Source of the DNA: Carnimonas nigrificans ATCC BAA-78
GTDB lineage: Bacteria > Pseudomonadota > Gammaproteobacteria > Pseudomonadales > Halomonadaceae
Length of the DNA stretch: 64,000 bases
Assembly (NCBI RefSeq): GCF_000526695.1
Contig: NZ_JAGO01000010.1
Span: forward strand, 124,001-188,000
Direction of reading: 5' to 3'
Below the pieces are notes generated by a model. It was not told the DNA's origin. It worked only from the letters and a program-made list of their open reading frames with translations, and did no database searches. Below, in pieces: positions 39,304 to 48,091 of this stretch (position 1 is its first letter; each line of letters opens with the position of its first letter). The translations under genes were made by a program, and so were the position numbers.

Positions 39304-40599
39304 TTACAGCCGACTGTTACAAAATGCCGTCAGTGCTTTGATCAGATAGGCAGGATCAGCGCTGCCCGCTGTTTCACGAATGGAGTGCATCGCCCACTGC
39401 GCCAATCCGATATCCAGCGTAGGAATACCCAGCTGGGTCGCGGTAATCGGCCCGATGGTGCTGCCGCAGCCCATGTCGGCGCGAGTCACGAAGGTTTGTA
39501 CCGGCACGTCGTGCTCGGCGCACAGCGAGCGGAACAGCGCCGCAGTAGCGCTGCTGGTGGCATAACGCTGGTTGGCGTTCACCTTGATAACGGGGCCACC
39601 GTTCAGGCGAGGGCCATGACCCGCGTCATGCTTATCGGCAAAGTTGGGGTGCAAGGCGTGCGCGTTATCGCAGGAGATCAGGCTAGAGCGCTGAATCAGG
39701 CGCACACGCCCTTGCTCGCCGCCTTCCCCCACACTCTCGTTAAGCCGTGCCAGCACATCCGCCAGGAAAGTCCCCTGCGCACCGCTGATGCTGGCGCTGC
39801 CCACTTCCTCATGGTCGTTGGCGACCAGCATGGCCCCTTCCGAGCCATCCGCGTCGAGCAGTGCTTCCAGACCGCAAAAGCACGACAGCAGGTTATCCAG
39901 CCGCGCACTGGCGTAAAGCTCGCCCTCAAGCCCGATCTGCGCGGGGGGCTGGCAATCATAAAGCCCAAGCTCGAAATCGAGAATTTCACCGTCAACCGCG
40001 CCATACTGCGCCTCGATGAGCCGACGGATCAGCGCATCGCTGCTCTCCCCCGCGCCCGATTCGATGGAAGCCAGCACGGCATTCATATCGGTCTGGGCGT
40101 TCAGGGCACGCCCGCGATTGGCTTCACGATCCATATGAATCGCCAGATTGGGAATAATGGCCACCGGGCGCGCAGAATCCACCAGCAGCGAACCTATCTC
40201 GCCATTACGACGAAGCTGCACCCGCCCCGCCAGGCCCAGATCACGATCGAACCACGGCGACAGCAGCGCCCCGCCGTAGACCTCGACACTTAACTGCCGC
40301 CAATCTCGGGAAGCAATCAGCGGATGGGGCTTGAGGCGCAACTGGGGCGAATCGGTATGAGCCCCGATCAAACGCAGCGATGTCAGGGGCTTTTGCGGCA
40401 GCCGGAAGGCGATCAGCGCACCGTCACCGCGAATGGCGAAGTAGCTTCCTCCTGCTTCCAGGGACCACTCTTCGGTTTCATCAAGTGCCTGAAATCCCTT
40501 TTCCTTCAACCGGTTAACCATATTTTCCACGGCGTGCCATGGCGTCGGCGACGCTTTCAAAAAGGCAAACAGGCGTTGCAACAGGGCTGACTCAGGCAT
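39304..40599 (-). CDS. apeB: M18-family aminopeptidase
   Basis: Cytosolic dinuclear-zinc aminopeptidase that removes acidic or neutral N-terminal residues, 431 residues. Metal ligands are visible in IGAHTDSPQLRLKP (His and the bridging Asp nearby), the catalytic pair ANDHEEVGS and the C-terminal MHSIRETAG histidine. The N-terminal SPTPWHAVENMVNRL is typical of M18. It is monocistronic on the minus strand; a strong palindrome lies 75 bases upstream. Confidence 0.94.
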   Translation of the reverse strand: MPESALLQRLFAFLKASPTPWHAVENMVNRLKEKGFQALDETEEWSLEAGGSYFAIRGDGALIAFRLPQKPLTSLRLIGAHTDSPQLRLKPHPLIASRDWRQLSVEVYGGALLSPWFDRDLGLAGRVQLRRNGEIGSLLVDSARPVAIIPNLAIHMDREANRGRALNAQTDMNAVLASIESGAGESSDALIRRLIEAQYGAVDGEILDFELGLYDCQPPAQIGLEGELYASARLDNLLSCFCGLEALLDADGSEGAMLVANDHEEVGSASISGAQGTFLADVLARLNESVGEGGEQGRVRLIQRSSLISCDNAHALHPNFADKHDAGHGPRLNGGPVIKVNANQRYATSSATAALFRSLCAEHDVPVQTFVTRADMGCGSTIGPITATQLGIPTLDIGLAQWAMHSIRETAGSADPAYLIKALTAFCNSRL

Positions 40600-40673
40600 A
40601 AAGCATCCTTTTCAATATGGTAGAAAACGTTAAGACACGATGATAAAAGGCAGGGGAGATTTCACATCGCCCC

Positions 40674-40700
40674 CTATATGGGGTGAAAATCACCATATAG
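40674..40700. repeat. Operator-like palindrome upstream of apeB
   Basis: CTATATGG and TGA match their complements TCA and CCATATAG, with two extra bases in the left arm. It is 75 bases from the apeB start codon. Confidence 0.6.
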
Positions 40701-40851
40701 TCATTAGGCAACAGTCGTTTACGGGCAGCAATAATCGACTATCCTGACAGGACAGTACCTGCTTTTGTCCCACTACTGCTACACTGGGATTCTACCTTAA
40801 CGGCGCAATACGGTGAGCTTGTACGCAAGACCAAAACATTGAGGGCTATAA

Positions 40852-40874
40852 CTGTCTGGCTATCGACCAGACAG
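40852..40874. repeat. Perfect 8-7-8 palindrome upstream of prc
   Basis: CTGTCTGG, seven bases, CCAGACAG. No T run follows; it could be an operator or a hairpin in a long prc leader. Confidence 0.65.
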
Positions 40875-41098
40875 ACCCTTGCCATGCTGCCAGGAGTGAT
40901 CCCCCCGGCAGCTGGGTCAGGCGCGCCATGCAGTCGTATTCATGGCAGCGCTGCCTGCTACACTAAACAAACTGATAATGCCGTTACCAGCGCCTGGCGT
41001 TGTTGTTAATCAGATACGGCGTAATTTGACCAACGTCATCTATTCACTACGCTGAATATCGCTCTAGCGTGTGTATTCGAATCGGGAGTCTGTCTTTG

Positions 41099-43183
41099 AT
41101 GAGGCCGCTAATTGTTACCACCCGCACACTGGCCTTCACTGTCTGTGCGACCATTGCGATGCCCTCTCTGGCAGCGATCACACCCAGCGGTGATGATGCG
41201 CAGGCATCCCGTGAAGTCACCCAGTCGATTCGTATCGGCCATTACGAAACCGTCAATTTTGATCGGGCGTGGTCGAACAAGGCATTCGACCGGTTGCTCG
41301 ACATGCTCGATCCACAGCATCTTTATCTGCTGAAATCGGACATTGATGAATTCAGCACCTTGCGTACCTCCTTCGGTGATGATGTTACCAAGGGGAACCT
41401 GACGCGCTCCTATGCGTTCTACATCCGCTTTCAGGAGCGTCTGGAACATCGGCTTGAATGGCTGATTGATACCCTCAAGAAGACCGATCAGTTCGACTTC
41501 TCCAGCGATCAGACCCTCTCTCTCGACAAGGAAGTCTCCGACTGGCAGCAGGATAACCAGACACTGGATGCGGTGTGGCAGAAGCGTCTCACCAACGCCG
41601 CACTAGTGCAGCAGGTCACCGAACCCAAGACCAGCCAGCACGAGATTCGTGACCGTTTGGTGAAGCGCTATCAGGAGCAGCTCAAGCGCATTCGTCAAAC
41701 CAAGTCCGAAGATGTGCTCAACCTGATTATGGGGGCTGAAACCAGCTCGGTCGATCCGCATACCGAATACATGTCGCCGGACGAAAGCGAATCCTTCGAC
41801 ATCATGATGCGTTTGTCGCTGGAAGGCATTGGCGCCACCCTTCAGGCACAGGATGAATACGTCAAGGTGGCCCAGCTGGTGCCGGGCGGCCCCGCTGATC
41901 GTAGCGGCAAGCTGCACACGGCTGACAAGATCATCGCAGTGGGCCAGGGTGAAAAGGGCGAGATGAAAAGCGTCGTCGGCATGCGCCTTGATGACGTGGT
42001 GAAGCTGATTCGCGGCAAAAAAGGCTCGGTGGTACGGCTTCAGTACATTCCTGCCCGCGCTGTCGATGCGACCCAGACCCGCACCGTGACCATCGTTCGC
42101 GACAAGGTAAAACTGGAAGATCAGGCGGCCAAAAGCAAGGTGGTCGAAGTGAAGCGCGGTGATCGTACCCAGCGCATCGGCGTTATTACCGTGCCTGCTT
42201 TCTACCTCGACTTCGCCGCCTATCAATCGGGTGACAACAACTACCGTAGCTCTACCCGCGATGTCGCCAATCTGATCGACAAGCTTAAAAAGCAGCACAT
42301 TGATGGCCTGATTCTCGATTTGCGCGGCAATGGCGGCGGTGCCCTGCAAGAAGCCAACTCGATGGTGGGCCTCTTTGTTGACCGTGGCCCCACCGTGCAG
42401 GTGCGTGATGCAGAAGGACGTATCAATCTGTTCGGCGACACCTCCCCCGGCCAGGCGTGGTATGGGCCAATGGCTGTGATGGTTAACCGTCTCTCAGCAT
42501 CCGCCTCTGAGATTTTTGCCGGTGCCATTCAGGATTATGGCCGGGGCCTGGTACTGGGAACGCGCACCTTCGGCAAGGGCACGGTGCAAACGCTGACCGA
42601 TCTTAGCCAGGGCGAAATGCGGATGACGCGCGCCAAGTTCTACCGCATTTCTGGAGAAAGTACCCAGGAGCGCGGCGTTGAACCGGACATCAGCTATCCG
42701 AGCGTCTATGACGAGAAGGATATCGGTGAGAGCGCCCTGCCCAACGCCCTGCCCTGGGACACGGTCCGTGCGGTGGAGTACTTCAGCTATGGAGACCCTG
42801 CCAAGAGCGTGCCTCAGCTTCTGGAGCGCCACAGGCAGCGTATCAATCAGGAACCGAACTTCCGCTTCCTGACCCAGGAGGCCAAACTGCTCGCCGATCT
42901 TCGCAAGGAGAACACGACGGTCAGCCTGAATCTTGATAAACGCCGCGCCGAGCGCAAAGCGCAGGACGAAGAGCAGCTCAAGCTCGAAAACGAGCGCCGC
43001 AAGGCACTCAACCTTGAACTGCTGAAAAGCTGGGCAGACAGTGACGACGAGGATGACTCTCTCTCCAGCGAGAAGGATTCACCGCTGTCACAGGCTGAAA
43101 CCCAGGAGAGTGCGGAGATATTGGCCGACTATGCCGACCTGCTGAATGAAGAAACAAATAGCAGCGCCACTACAAGCCATTAA
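41099..43183 (+). CDS. prc: Tail-specific periplasmic protease (Prc/Tsp)
   Basis: Periplasmic C-terminal-processing protease, 694 residues. It has a signal peptide ending near MPSLAAI, an N-terminal helical domain, a PDZ domain about residues 230-310 (VPGGPADRSGKLHTADKI) and the S41 catalytic core with Ser in SASASEIFAGAI and Lys in FGKGTVQTL. The C-terminal DUF3340 part is highly charged and ends in an acidic, serine-rich tail. It trims PBP3 and cell-wall hydrolases in relatives. The ATG at 41099 begins the signal peptide; an in-frame start ten codons earlier would not. The gene is closed by a strong terminator. Confidence 0.96.
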   Translation: MRPLIVTTRTLAFTVCATIAMPSLAAITPSGDDAQASREVTQSIRIGHYETVNFDRAWSNKAFDRLLDMLDPQHLYLLKSDIDEFSTLRTSFGDDVTKGNLTRSYAFYIRFQERLEHRLEWLIDTLKKTDQFDFSSDQTLSLDKEVSDWQQDNQTLDAVWQKRLTNAALVQQVTEPKTSQHEIRDRLVKRYQEQLKRIRQTKSEDVLNLIMGAETSSVDPHTEYMSPDESESFDIMMRLSLEGIGATLQAQDEYVKVAQLVPGGPADRSGKLHTADKIIAVGQGEKGEMKSVVGMRLDDVVKLIRGKKGSVVRLQYIPARAVDATQTRTVTIVRDKVKLEDQAAKSKVVEVKRGDRTQRIGVITVPAFYLDFAAYQSGDNNYRSSTRDVANLIDKLKKQHIDGLILDLRGNGGGALQEANSMVGLFVDRGPTVQVRDAEGRINLFGDTSPGQAWYGPMAVMVNRLSASASEIFAGAIQDYGRGLVLGTRTFGKGTVQTLTDLSQGEMRMTRAKFYRISGESTQERGVEPDISYPSVYDEKDIGESALPNALPWDTVRAVEYFSYGDPAKSVPQLLERHRQRINQEPNFRFLTQEAKLLADLRKENTTVSLNLDKRRAERKAQDEEQLKLENERRKALNLELLKSWADSDDEDDSLSSEKDSPLSQAETQESAEILADYADLLNEETNSSATTSH

Positions 43184-43575
43184 CGCCCTTGCCACGGCGA
43201 AGTAGCCAGACATTACTTCGCCATGGGCAGACATAAAAAAGAGAAGCCACTGACCGGCTTCTCTTTTTTCGTTGATATACACGTTTCTTCGCTGCCAGCA
43301 AGAAAGCTGAGTAAACGGATTAATAGACGCGCCCTGATACCGTACAGACAAAAGCCGACAGTCACAGATAACCGATGTCAGGGTGCGACATTATTACGCA
43401 GGTAAAAATGCACAGGCGAGGCTAATCAATAGCAAATAGCGCCCGCTGAATGCTTCAAGGGCACCCGGCAAAGATAAACATGGGGCAAGTTCGGCACTGG
43501 AGAGTTAGCCAGCAAACTAAATACGATACCGCCGAGACTATGTCACTGCCGATACTGGCACTATTACTGGAACTA
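43184..43575. other. Intergenic region after prc
   Basis: About 390 bases containing the prc terminator and then sequence with no recognised gene. It separates the convergent prc and small MvaT-like gene. Confidence 0.4.
43235..43270 (+). terminator. Terminator of prc
   Basis: AAAAAAGAGAAGCC-ACTGACC-GGCTTCTCTTTTTT: a perfect 14-base stem, usable in both directions. Confidence 0.92.
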
Positions 43576-43785
43576 TTACGCTATTTCGACAGCATTGCGC
43601 TCTTGCATCGACAGCGCAATTTCAACCACATCCAGTGCAGAAATATCATATTCCGCTACCAGATCATTTAAACGAGTCGCAAACTTTTGATCGCGAGAGG
43701 AGGAGTCGATACCACGCAGCATCTCTCCCAACTGGGCTTCCAGCGCCCACTTTTCCTTAATTGACAAGCCACTGTCGCGAGCCAT
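43576..43785 (-). CDS. Small MvaT-like protein without a DNA-binding domain
   Basis: 69-residue protein, mostly helical. Residues 34-56 align without gaps, offset by one position, to residues 35-57 of the nearby MvaT protein: the F, two Leu, Tyr, Ala, Asp-Val and final Ile are identical, with R/K, V/L, V/I and E/D replacements. That segment is the end of the MvaT coiled-coil/oligomerisation region. The basic linker and AT-hook-like C-terminal domain are absent. I infer a possible modulator that co-oligomerises with MvaT, by analogy with H-NST and Hha-type antagonists. The start is the ATG at 43785 (an ATG 11 codons upstream is possible). No close family name is recognised. Confidence 0.6.
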   Translation of the reverse strand: MARDSGLSIKEKWALEAQLGEMLRGIDSSSRDQKFATRLNDLVAEYDISALDVVEIALSMQERNAVEIA

Positions 43786-44241
43786 GACATTCCTTCCAGA
43801 GAAGTAACAACCTACCAATATGGGGCACGGTAACGTGCCATTATGAACGTTATGTGCACATTATAACTGGATTGAGCATTAATAACGCGGCGTAAACCGT
43901 TTCCTTTAAGCCTTCCACAACGAATCGTTCGACAGTATACCGATACGCCCTTTTGTTATATTAAGGCGTTATTCGACACTCATACTGTACAGCTCTCGGC
44001 AGAACCGAACACGGCCAATTCGAGCAGGAAAGCACCGGCGCAGCGCATGAACCTTGCATTATGGCTTAAGATTAATCAAGCGACATACTGCCCATGGTAG
44101 GAGAGAAATTTCAGTACCTGCGGCGGCGGAGCGTCAATACTACCATAGGAGCCGCGAATCCGTATAGATCGCCACGGGAGCTAACGTCCCCCTCCCGATA
44201 GTGATACAGTGCCGATCTTTTCAACCCTGTGCGAGTAGCTC
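43786..44241. other. Intergenic region before the kinase gene
   Basis: 456 bases, AT-rich near the small MvaT-like gene (43800-43960) and otherwise unremarkable. It is a divergent promoter region for 43576-43785 and the kinase. No gene is seen. Confidence 0.4.
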
Positions 44242-44904
44242 ATGTCTATTTACACCCCCTCTTCACTATTTCCTGGCGAACTCCTGGATACCTTGATCCA
44301 TAAAATCGAACAGTGCCGCGTGCCGGGCAAACGCAGTGTCATTGGCATAGTCGGAGCACCGGGGGCGGGCAAATCCACGCTGGTAGAGGCATTGCTTGGC
44401 CGCCTCAAGGTCAAAACCGCCGTGCTGCCCATGGACGGTTTCCATTTGGCAAACTGCCAGCTGGAACGCCTGGGCCGGGCCGAACGCAAAGGCGCCCCCG
44501 ATACCTTCGATGCAGAGGGCTATGTAGCGCTGCTCGCGCGCTTGCGGCCAGCCTATACACGCCACTGCATCTATGCGCCTACCTTTGAGCGGCGTATCGA
44601 AGAGCCGATTGCCGGCGCCATCGCCATTGAAGAAGATGTTGAACTCATTATTACCGAAGGCAACTATCTATTATTGGATTCCCATGGCTGGGAGGGAGCT
44701 GCCGCACAACTCGACGAATGCTGGTATCTGGAAATAGATGATACCCAACGCCGCGAACAGCTTATCGCCCGCCATCAGCACTTTGGCCGCTCCCGTGAAG
44801 AGGCGATAGCCTGGGCCGAACATACCGATGAACCCAATGCGCGTCTGATTGCCTCATGCAAGGCAAGAGCCGACTACATCGTGTGCACCACTCCAAATAA
44901 ATAG
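44242..44904 (+). CDS. P-loop kinase of the uridine kinase/YggC-like group
   Basis: 220-residue small-molecule kinase. Walker A GAPGAGKST is at 38-46; the substrate loop LPMDGFHLAN, ERKGAPDTFDAEGY and the acidic ITEGNYLLL block are typical of the phosphoribulokinase/uridine kinase/pantothenate kinase superfamily. They most resemble E. coli YggC and fructose-transport-associated kinases. The substrate is unknown. The ATG at 44242 starts MSIYTPSSL; there is no obvious partner gene. Confidence 0.82.
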   Translation: MSIYTPSSLFPGELLDTLIHKIEQCRVPGKRSVIGIVGAPGAGKSTLVEALLGRLKVKTAVLPMDGFHLANCQLERLGRAERKGAPDTFDAEGYVALLARLRPAYTRHCIYAPTFERRIEEPIAGAIAIEEDVELIITEGNYLLLDSHGWEGAAAQLDECWYLEIDDTQRREQLIARHQHFGRSREEAIAWAEHTDEPNARLIASCKARADYIVCTTPNK

Positions 44905-45087
44905 CGTACAATGGGCACGCACCGCATGGCGCTGCTTTTCATCGCAGGAAGGTGGTGGAAGAGGCGCCATGCTGCCGCTACGTGAACTATCTTCACGGCA
45001 GTGACATGAGAAATGTACTAGTATGATGCCCGAGGGGGCGGTTCAGGCCCTTCCCTCATCCAAGATCACTATGCAAGGAAAGCAGCC

Positions 45088-45339
45088 ATGAATATTATTT
45101 TCTGGATTATCTTCGGACTTATCGCTGGTATTATCGCCAAATGGATCATGCCCGGCAAAGATGGCGGTGGTTTTATCATGACCATCATTCTCGGCATCGT
45201 CGGTGCTGTAGTAGGTGGTTTCCTCGCCCGCTTGCTCGGCCTCGGTGGGGGTGTTAGCGGCTTCAACCTCCCAAGCTTCGTGGTTGCTGTCGTAGGTGCC
45301 ATTATCGTACTTTGGATCTACCGCAGGGTGGCCAAATAA
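45088..45339 (+). CDS. GlsB/YeaQ/YmgE-family membrane protein
   Basis: 83-residue protein with three hydrophobic segments and glycine-rich turns (IIAKWIMPGKDGGG, GFLARLLGLGGG), the transglycosylase-associated/YeaQ family pattern. Members are stress-induced inner-membrane proteins of unknown biochemical role. The ribosome site is AAGGAAAG. It is monocistronic with a terminator. Confidence 0.9.
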   Translation: MNIIFWIIFGLIAGIIAKWIMPGKDGGGFIMTIILGIVGAVVGGFLARLLGLGGGVSGFNLPSFVVAVVGAIIVLWIYRRVAK

Positions 45340-45838
45340 CGTTAGCAGGCAACGTTTGTCTTGAAGGCCCCGCTTGGCGGGGTCTTTTGTTTTATAAATG
45401 CCCCTAATACGTTATATCTATCATTCACTATCCATGTTCGAATCATTGTCAACATAATGCTATCCCTTCAAGCCGTGTAACTTGCCTGATAACAGTGCTT
45501 ACTTTAGCGACGACTTGAGTTCAAGATATAAGTTCCCTCATCCAATACCCCCTTCATTACAGTGGCCTTTTCCTGCATTGCTCGCCCGAATATTAAGTGA
45601 TGCTGATAAACCTAAGCCTTTCTTCCCTCACGCGGGTGGACTATAAGCTGTCATGTAAAGCATATCGGCTATCATCTCAAGATATTTTTAAGTAGAAAAA
45701 CAGCAATGCACCTTCTATCACACCTTCTTATTGCGATCGTCATCAGATAATATTTCCCTCCAATATTAACTTCTGCTAGCATTGCGCCTACATAAAGTTG
45801 TGGTATGAAATTAACTGACTCCCAAACAGGTGAAACCA
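45340..45838. other. AT-rich region upstream of mvaT
   Basis: About 500 bases without a gene, clearly richer in A and T than the surrounding sequence, especially 45400-45800. AT-rich upstream DNA is the kind of target bound by MvaT and H-NS proteins, so autoregulation is likely but not shown. It includes the yeaQ terminator. Confidence 0.5.
45364..45393 (+). terminator. Terminator of the YeaQ-family gene
   Basis: GGCCCCGC-TTG-GCGGGGTC followed by TTTTGTTTT. Confidence 0.9.
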
Positions 45839-46219
45839 ATGGCCGTTCTTAGCGACTATTTGAAAATGGAAAAAGAGCTGGAAGAACTCCAGGCTCGTCT
45901 CAAGGCAATGGAATCGAACGACAGCTTCAAAAACGAGCTTGAGTTCAAAAACAAACTGGAAGCCCTGCTTGAGCAGTATGGTAAAAAGGCTTCTGATGTT
46001 ATTGATATCCTTGATCCGCAGGGTAATCTGAACCGTGGTGCCAAATCCACCAGCAACAGCGGTCAGGGAACTCGTCGCAAGCGTAAACTCAAGGTATACA
46101 AGAACCCGCACACTGGTGATGTCATTGAAACCCGTGGCGGCAACCACAAAGAGTTGAAAGCCTGGAAAGAAGAGCACGGCTCCGAAACCGTTGAAGGCTG
46201 GCTGGTAGACGAGCAGTAA
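45839..46219 (+). CDS. mvaT: MvaT-type nucleoid-associated silencer
   Basis: H-NS-like xenogeneic silencer of the Pseudomonas MvaT family, 126 residues. Residues 1-58 form the coiled-coil/oligomerisation part ending in ASDVIDILDP. A basic linker RRKRK (79-83) leads to the C-terminal DNA-binding domain YKNPHTGDVIETRGGNHKELKAWK with the AT-pincer GGN at 100-102. I chose the ATG at 45839, with AGGTG upstream; an in-frame GTG three codons earlier lacks spacing to that site. It is expected to bridge AT-rich DNA and repress many genes, including itself. Confidence 0.94.
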   Translation: MAVLSDYLKMEKELEELQARLKAMESNDSFKNELEFKNKLEALLEQYGKKASDVIDILDPQGNLNRGAKSTSNSGQGTRRKRKLKVYKNPHTGDVIETRGGNHKELKAWKEEHGSETVEGWLVDEQ

Positions 46220-46244
46220 GCACTGCTCCGACAGCAAGACTTGA

Positions 46245-46274
46245 AGCGCCAACCCCTGCGGTTGGCGTTTTTTT
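46245..46274 (+). terminator. Terminator of mvaT
   Basis: CGCCAACC-CCTGC-GGTTGGCG followed by seven T. Confidence 0.93.
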
Positions 46275-46402
46275 ATGGCACTATGTTCTCATCTGACGCA
46301 CTGATATAGTCAGCTTATTAAGCGCACCTACCCTGCACGCCTGCGACATGATGTCGCGCCCTGCCCCGCCGCTCATCCCAGTACATAGCGGCTTGCTGCT
46401 TC

Positions 46403-46530
46403 CCTTCCTGATAGCCGGAATAAGACTTTAGCCTAATGCGGCATACTGACACATAGAACAAAAGCCTTACATTTAGTATGGTTATGCCGCCATCAGGGCT
46501 TGCAAGTGAACACCTTCCTGATAGCGGGAA
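46403..46530 (+). repeat. Two direct copies of an 18-base motif upstream of ompW
   Basis: CCTTCCTGATAGCSGGAA (S = C or G) at 46403-46420 and 46513-46530, 110 bases apart. Each copy is itself a partial inverted repeat (TTCC...GGAA), as expected of a dimer-binding site. The 110-base spacing, about ten helical turns, would place both on one face of the DNA. Confidence 0.6.
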
Positions 46531-46600
46531 AGCCTGCTGAGCACTCCTGAACGGATGCTCCCTGCTATGCGTCAAGGGTAACAATAAACGGAACGACACG

Positions 46601-47257
46601 ATGAAACTAAAAATTATCGGGCTGGCGGTAGCGGCAGTCGCTACTGCGTTTACATCGACCAGCGCCATGGCATACGGTGCCGGTGATTTCTGGGTGCGCG
46701 GTGGACTTGCCTTTGTGCGCCCGACCGGGGGACACACTAATCTTAACGGCGCTCTCAGCGGTACTCGCATCGAGAAGGTGCAAAATGACCACGGCTTTGC
46801 CTTCACGCTGGGCTACCGCTTCACCGATCAGTTCGGTATGGAGCTGCTGGCCGCACCAGAGAGCTTCAAGCACGACTTCAACGTAAAATCCGGCAGCACC
46901 AAGGCAGCTTCGGGCAGCGTGCATGTTCTGCCGCCGACCCTAACGGCCCAATACTATCCGCTTGGAGGCACGCCTTCACAGGTACAGCCCTATGTGGGTG
47001 CCGGTCTCGCCTATGCGCGCTACTCCAGCGAACATATCAACAACGGTCTTGATGTCCACATGGGTAATGCCTGGGGCTGGGCGGCACAGGCTGGTGTTGA
47101 CTATATGCTGACCAGTCATCTGGGCGTGAACGCTGCGGTTTGGTACATCAAATCCGATCCCAATACGCGCGTCTCTCAAAACGGCCAGACGCTTTCGAGC
47201 AAACGCATCGACGTGAATCCAGTGGTGGTCATGACCGGCCTCACCTGGCGCTTCTAA
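46601..47257 (+). CDS. ompW: OmpW-family outer-membrane protein
   Basis: 218-residue precursor of an eight-stranded outer-membrane barrel. The signal peptide ends SAMA before YGAGDFWVRGGLAFVRP, the OmpW start. Further family features are GYRFTDQFGMELLAA, PPTLTAQYYPLGG and the terminal VVMTGLTWRF ending in aromatic Phe for BAM recognition. OmpW forms a small channel for hydrophobic compounds and is induced by osmotic, iron or oxygen changes in relatives. Confidence 0.93.
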   Translation: MKLKIIGLAVAAVATAFTSTSAMAYGAGDFWVRGGLAFVRPTGGHTNLNGALSGTRIEKVQNDHGFAFTLGYRFTDQFGMELLAAPESFKHDFNVKSGSTKAASGSVHVLPPTLTAQYYPLGGTPSQVQPYVGAGLAYARYSSEHINNGLDVHMGNAWGWAAQAGVDYMLTSHLGVNAAVWYIKSDPNTRVSQNGQTLSSKRIDVNPVVVMTGLTWRF

Positions 47258-47276
47258 ACCGTCGCAGCCACAAAAA

Positions 47277-47307
47277 GTGCCTCGCTTATATCGCGAGGCA
47301 TTTTTTA
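47277..47307. terminator. Bidirectional terminator between ompW and yqcC
   Basis: TGCCTCGC pairs with GCGAGGCA across seven bases, with six T on the plus side and CACTTTTTG on the minus side. Confidence 0.9.
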
Positions 47308-47399
47308 TCCACAGCATCCGCTACTGTCCTGCTACTTATACACCTTCCTGCAATAGACAGCTTCACCTATCGCTTCGAATGTGCTCCTTCTTCAACAGG

Positions 47400-47750
47400 C
47401 TAGTGTAACGAGGGTGCGCCGGTATTAGTGCCTGAGATAAGGTCATCTATCTCCTGTAGCGTTTGCACCACTGGCATGCGCGCACCTTCACTCAATTGTG
47501 GAAGATACACTTGCGCGGCAGGCGCGATACTGCTGGAAACAGGCAACGGCTGACCTTCGCTCAGCATCACCCGCAGGCGCGCAATAAATACATAGCGCAG
47601 CCATTGCGGTAGCGACATGGTATCGAGAGAGAACGGCTCACGGCTGGCAAAGGCTTCCGGTGTTGGCACCTCCTCCTTCCAGATACCCGCCGCACGCATT
47701 GCCGCTTCAAGCCGCGTCAGCGCTTCACTTAACTCTGTACGTTGAGACAT
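47400..47750 (-). CDS. yqcC: YqcC-family protein (DUF446)
   Basis: 116-residue soluble helical protein. The family blocks PFSLDTMSLPQWLRYVFIARLRVML and a short C-terminal helix QEIDDLIS match YqcC/DUF446. Function is unknown; it often neighbours tRNA pseudouridine synthase truC, which is not seen here. It is convergent with ompW. Confidence 0.88.
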   Translation of the reverse strand: MSQRTELSEALTRLEAAMRAAGIWKEEVPTPEAFASREPFSLDTMSLPQWLRYVFIARLRVMLSEGQPLPVSSSIAPAAQVYLPQLSEGARMPVVQTLQEIDDLISGTNTGAPSLH

Positions 47751-48091
47751 TGAATATCCACACCCTTGAAACTCGGTATATCCCTGGCACCTGAAAGTGC
47801 CACCCTATCTGGGGCCGCACTATAGGCAGAGCGCGGGGTGATTTCAATCGACGCTACCCACAGCGCTGCCCGTAGATACACCTGTCACAGAACATTCACA
47901 GAATAACTGGATGGAGCTGTGGACAACATTGGGATAGTTCATGCCAGCCTTATCCCCGCAAGGCTTCGCGGCGGGCGTATAAAAACTGATCAATAGCGAT
48001 GATTGCCTTCCCTACACGCAAACGGCACACTGCTCGCCTGAACAGGTGCTGACACCAGCGAGCCTCCACTACTACTGCCCATTGTTATTCC
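47751..48091. other. Intergenic region yqcC to the DUF3549 gene
   Basis: 341 bases, divergent promoters. No gene, repeat or hairpin stands out. Confidence 0.4.

Larger units (their letters stand above)
40600..41098. other. Divergent apeB / prc region with two palindromes
   Basis: About 500 bases without a gene. It contains the near-palindrome at 40674-40700, the perfect palindrome at 40852-40874 and a GCTGCC...GGCAGC hairpin near 40886-40912. It carries promoters for both flanking genes; no clear -35/-10 pair is assigned. Confidence 0.5.
46220..46600. other. Intergenic region mvaT to ompW with a repeated motif
   Basis: 381 bases with the mvaT terminator and two copies of an 18-base repeat at 46403 and 46513, upstream of ompW. 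No gene is seen. Confidence 0.5.
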
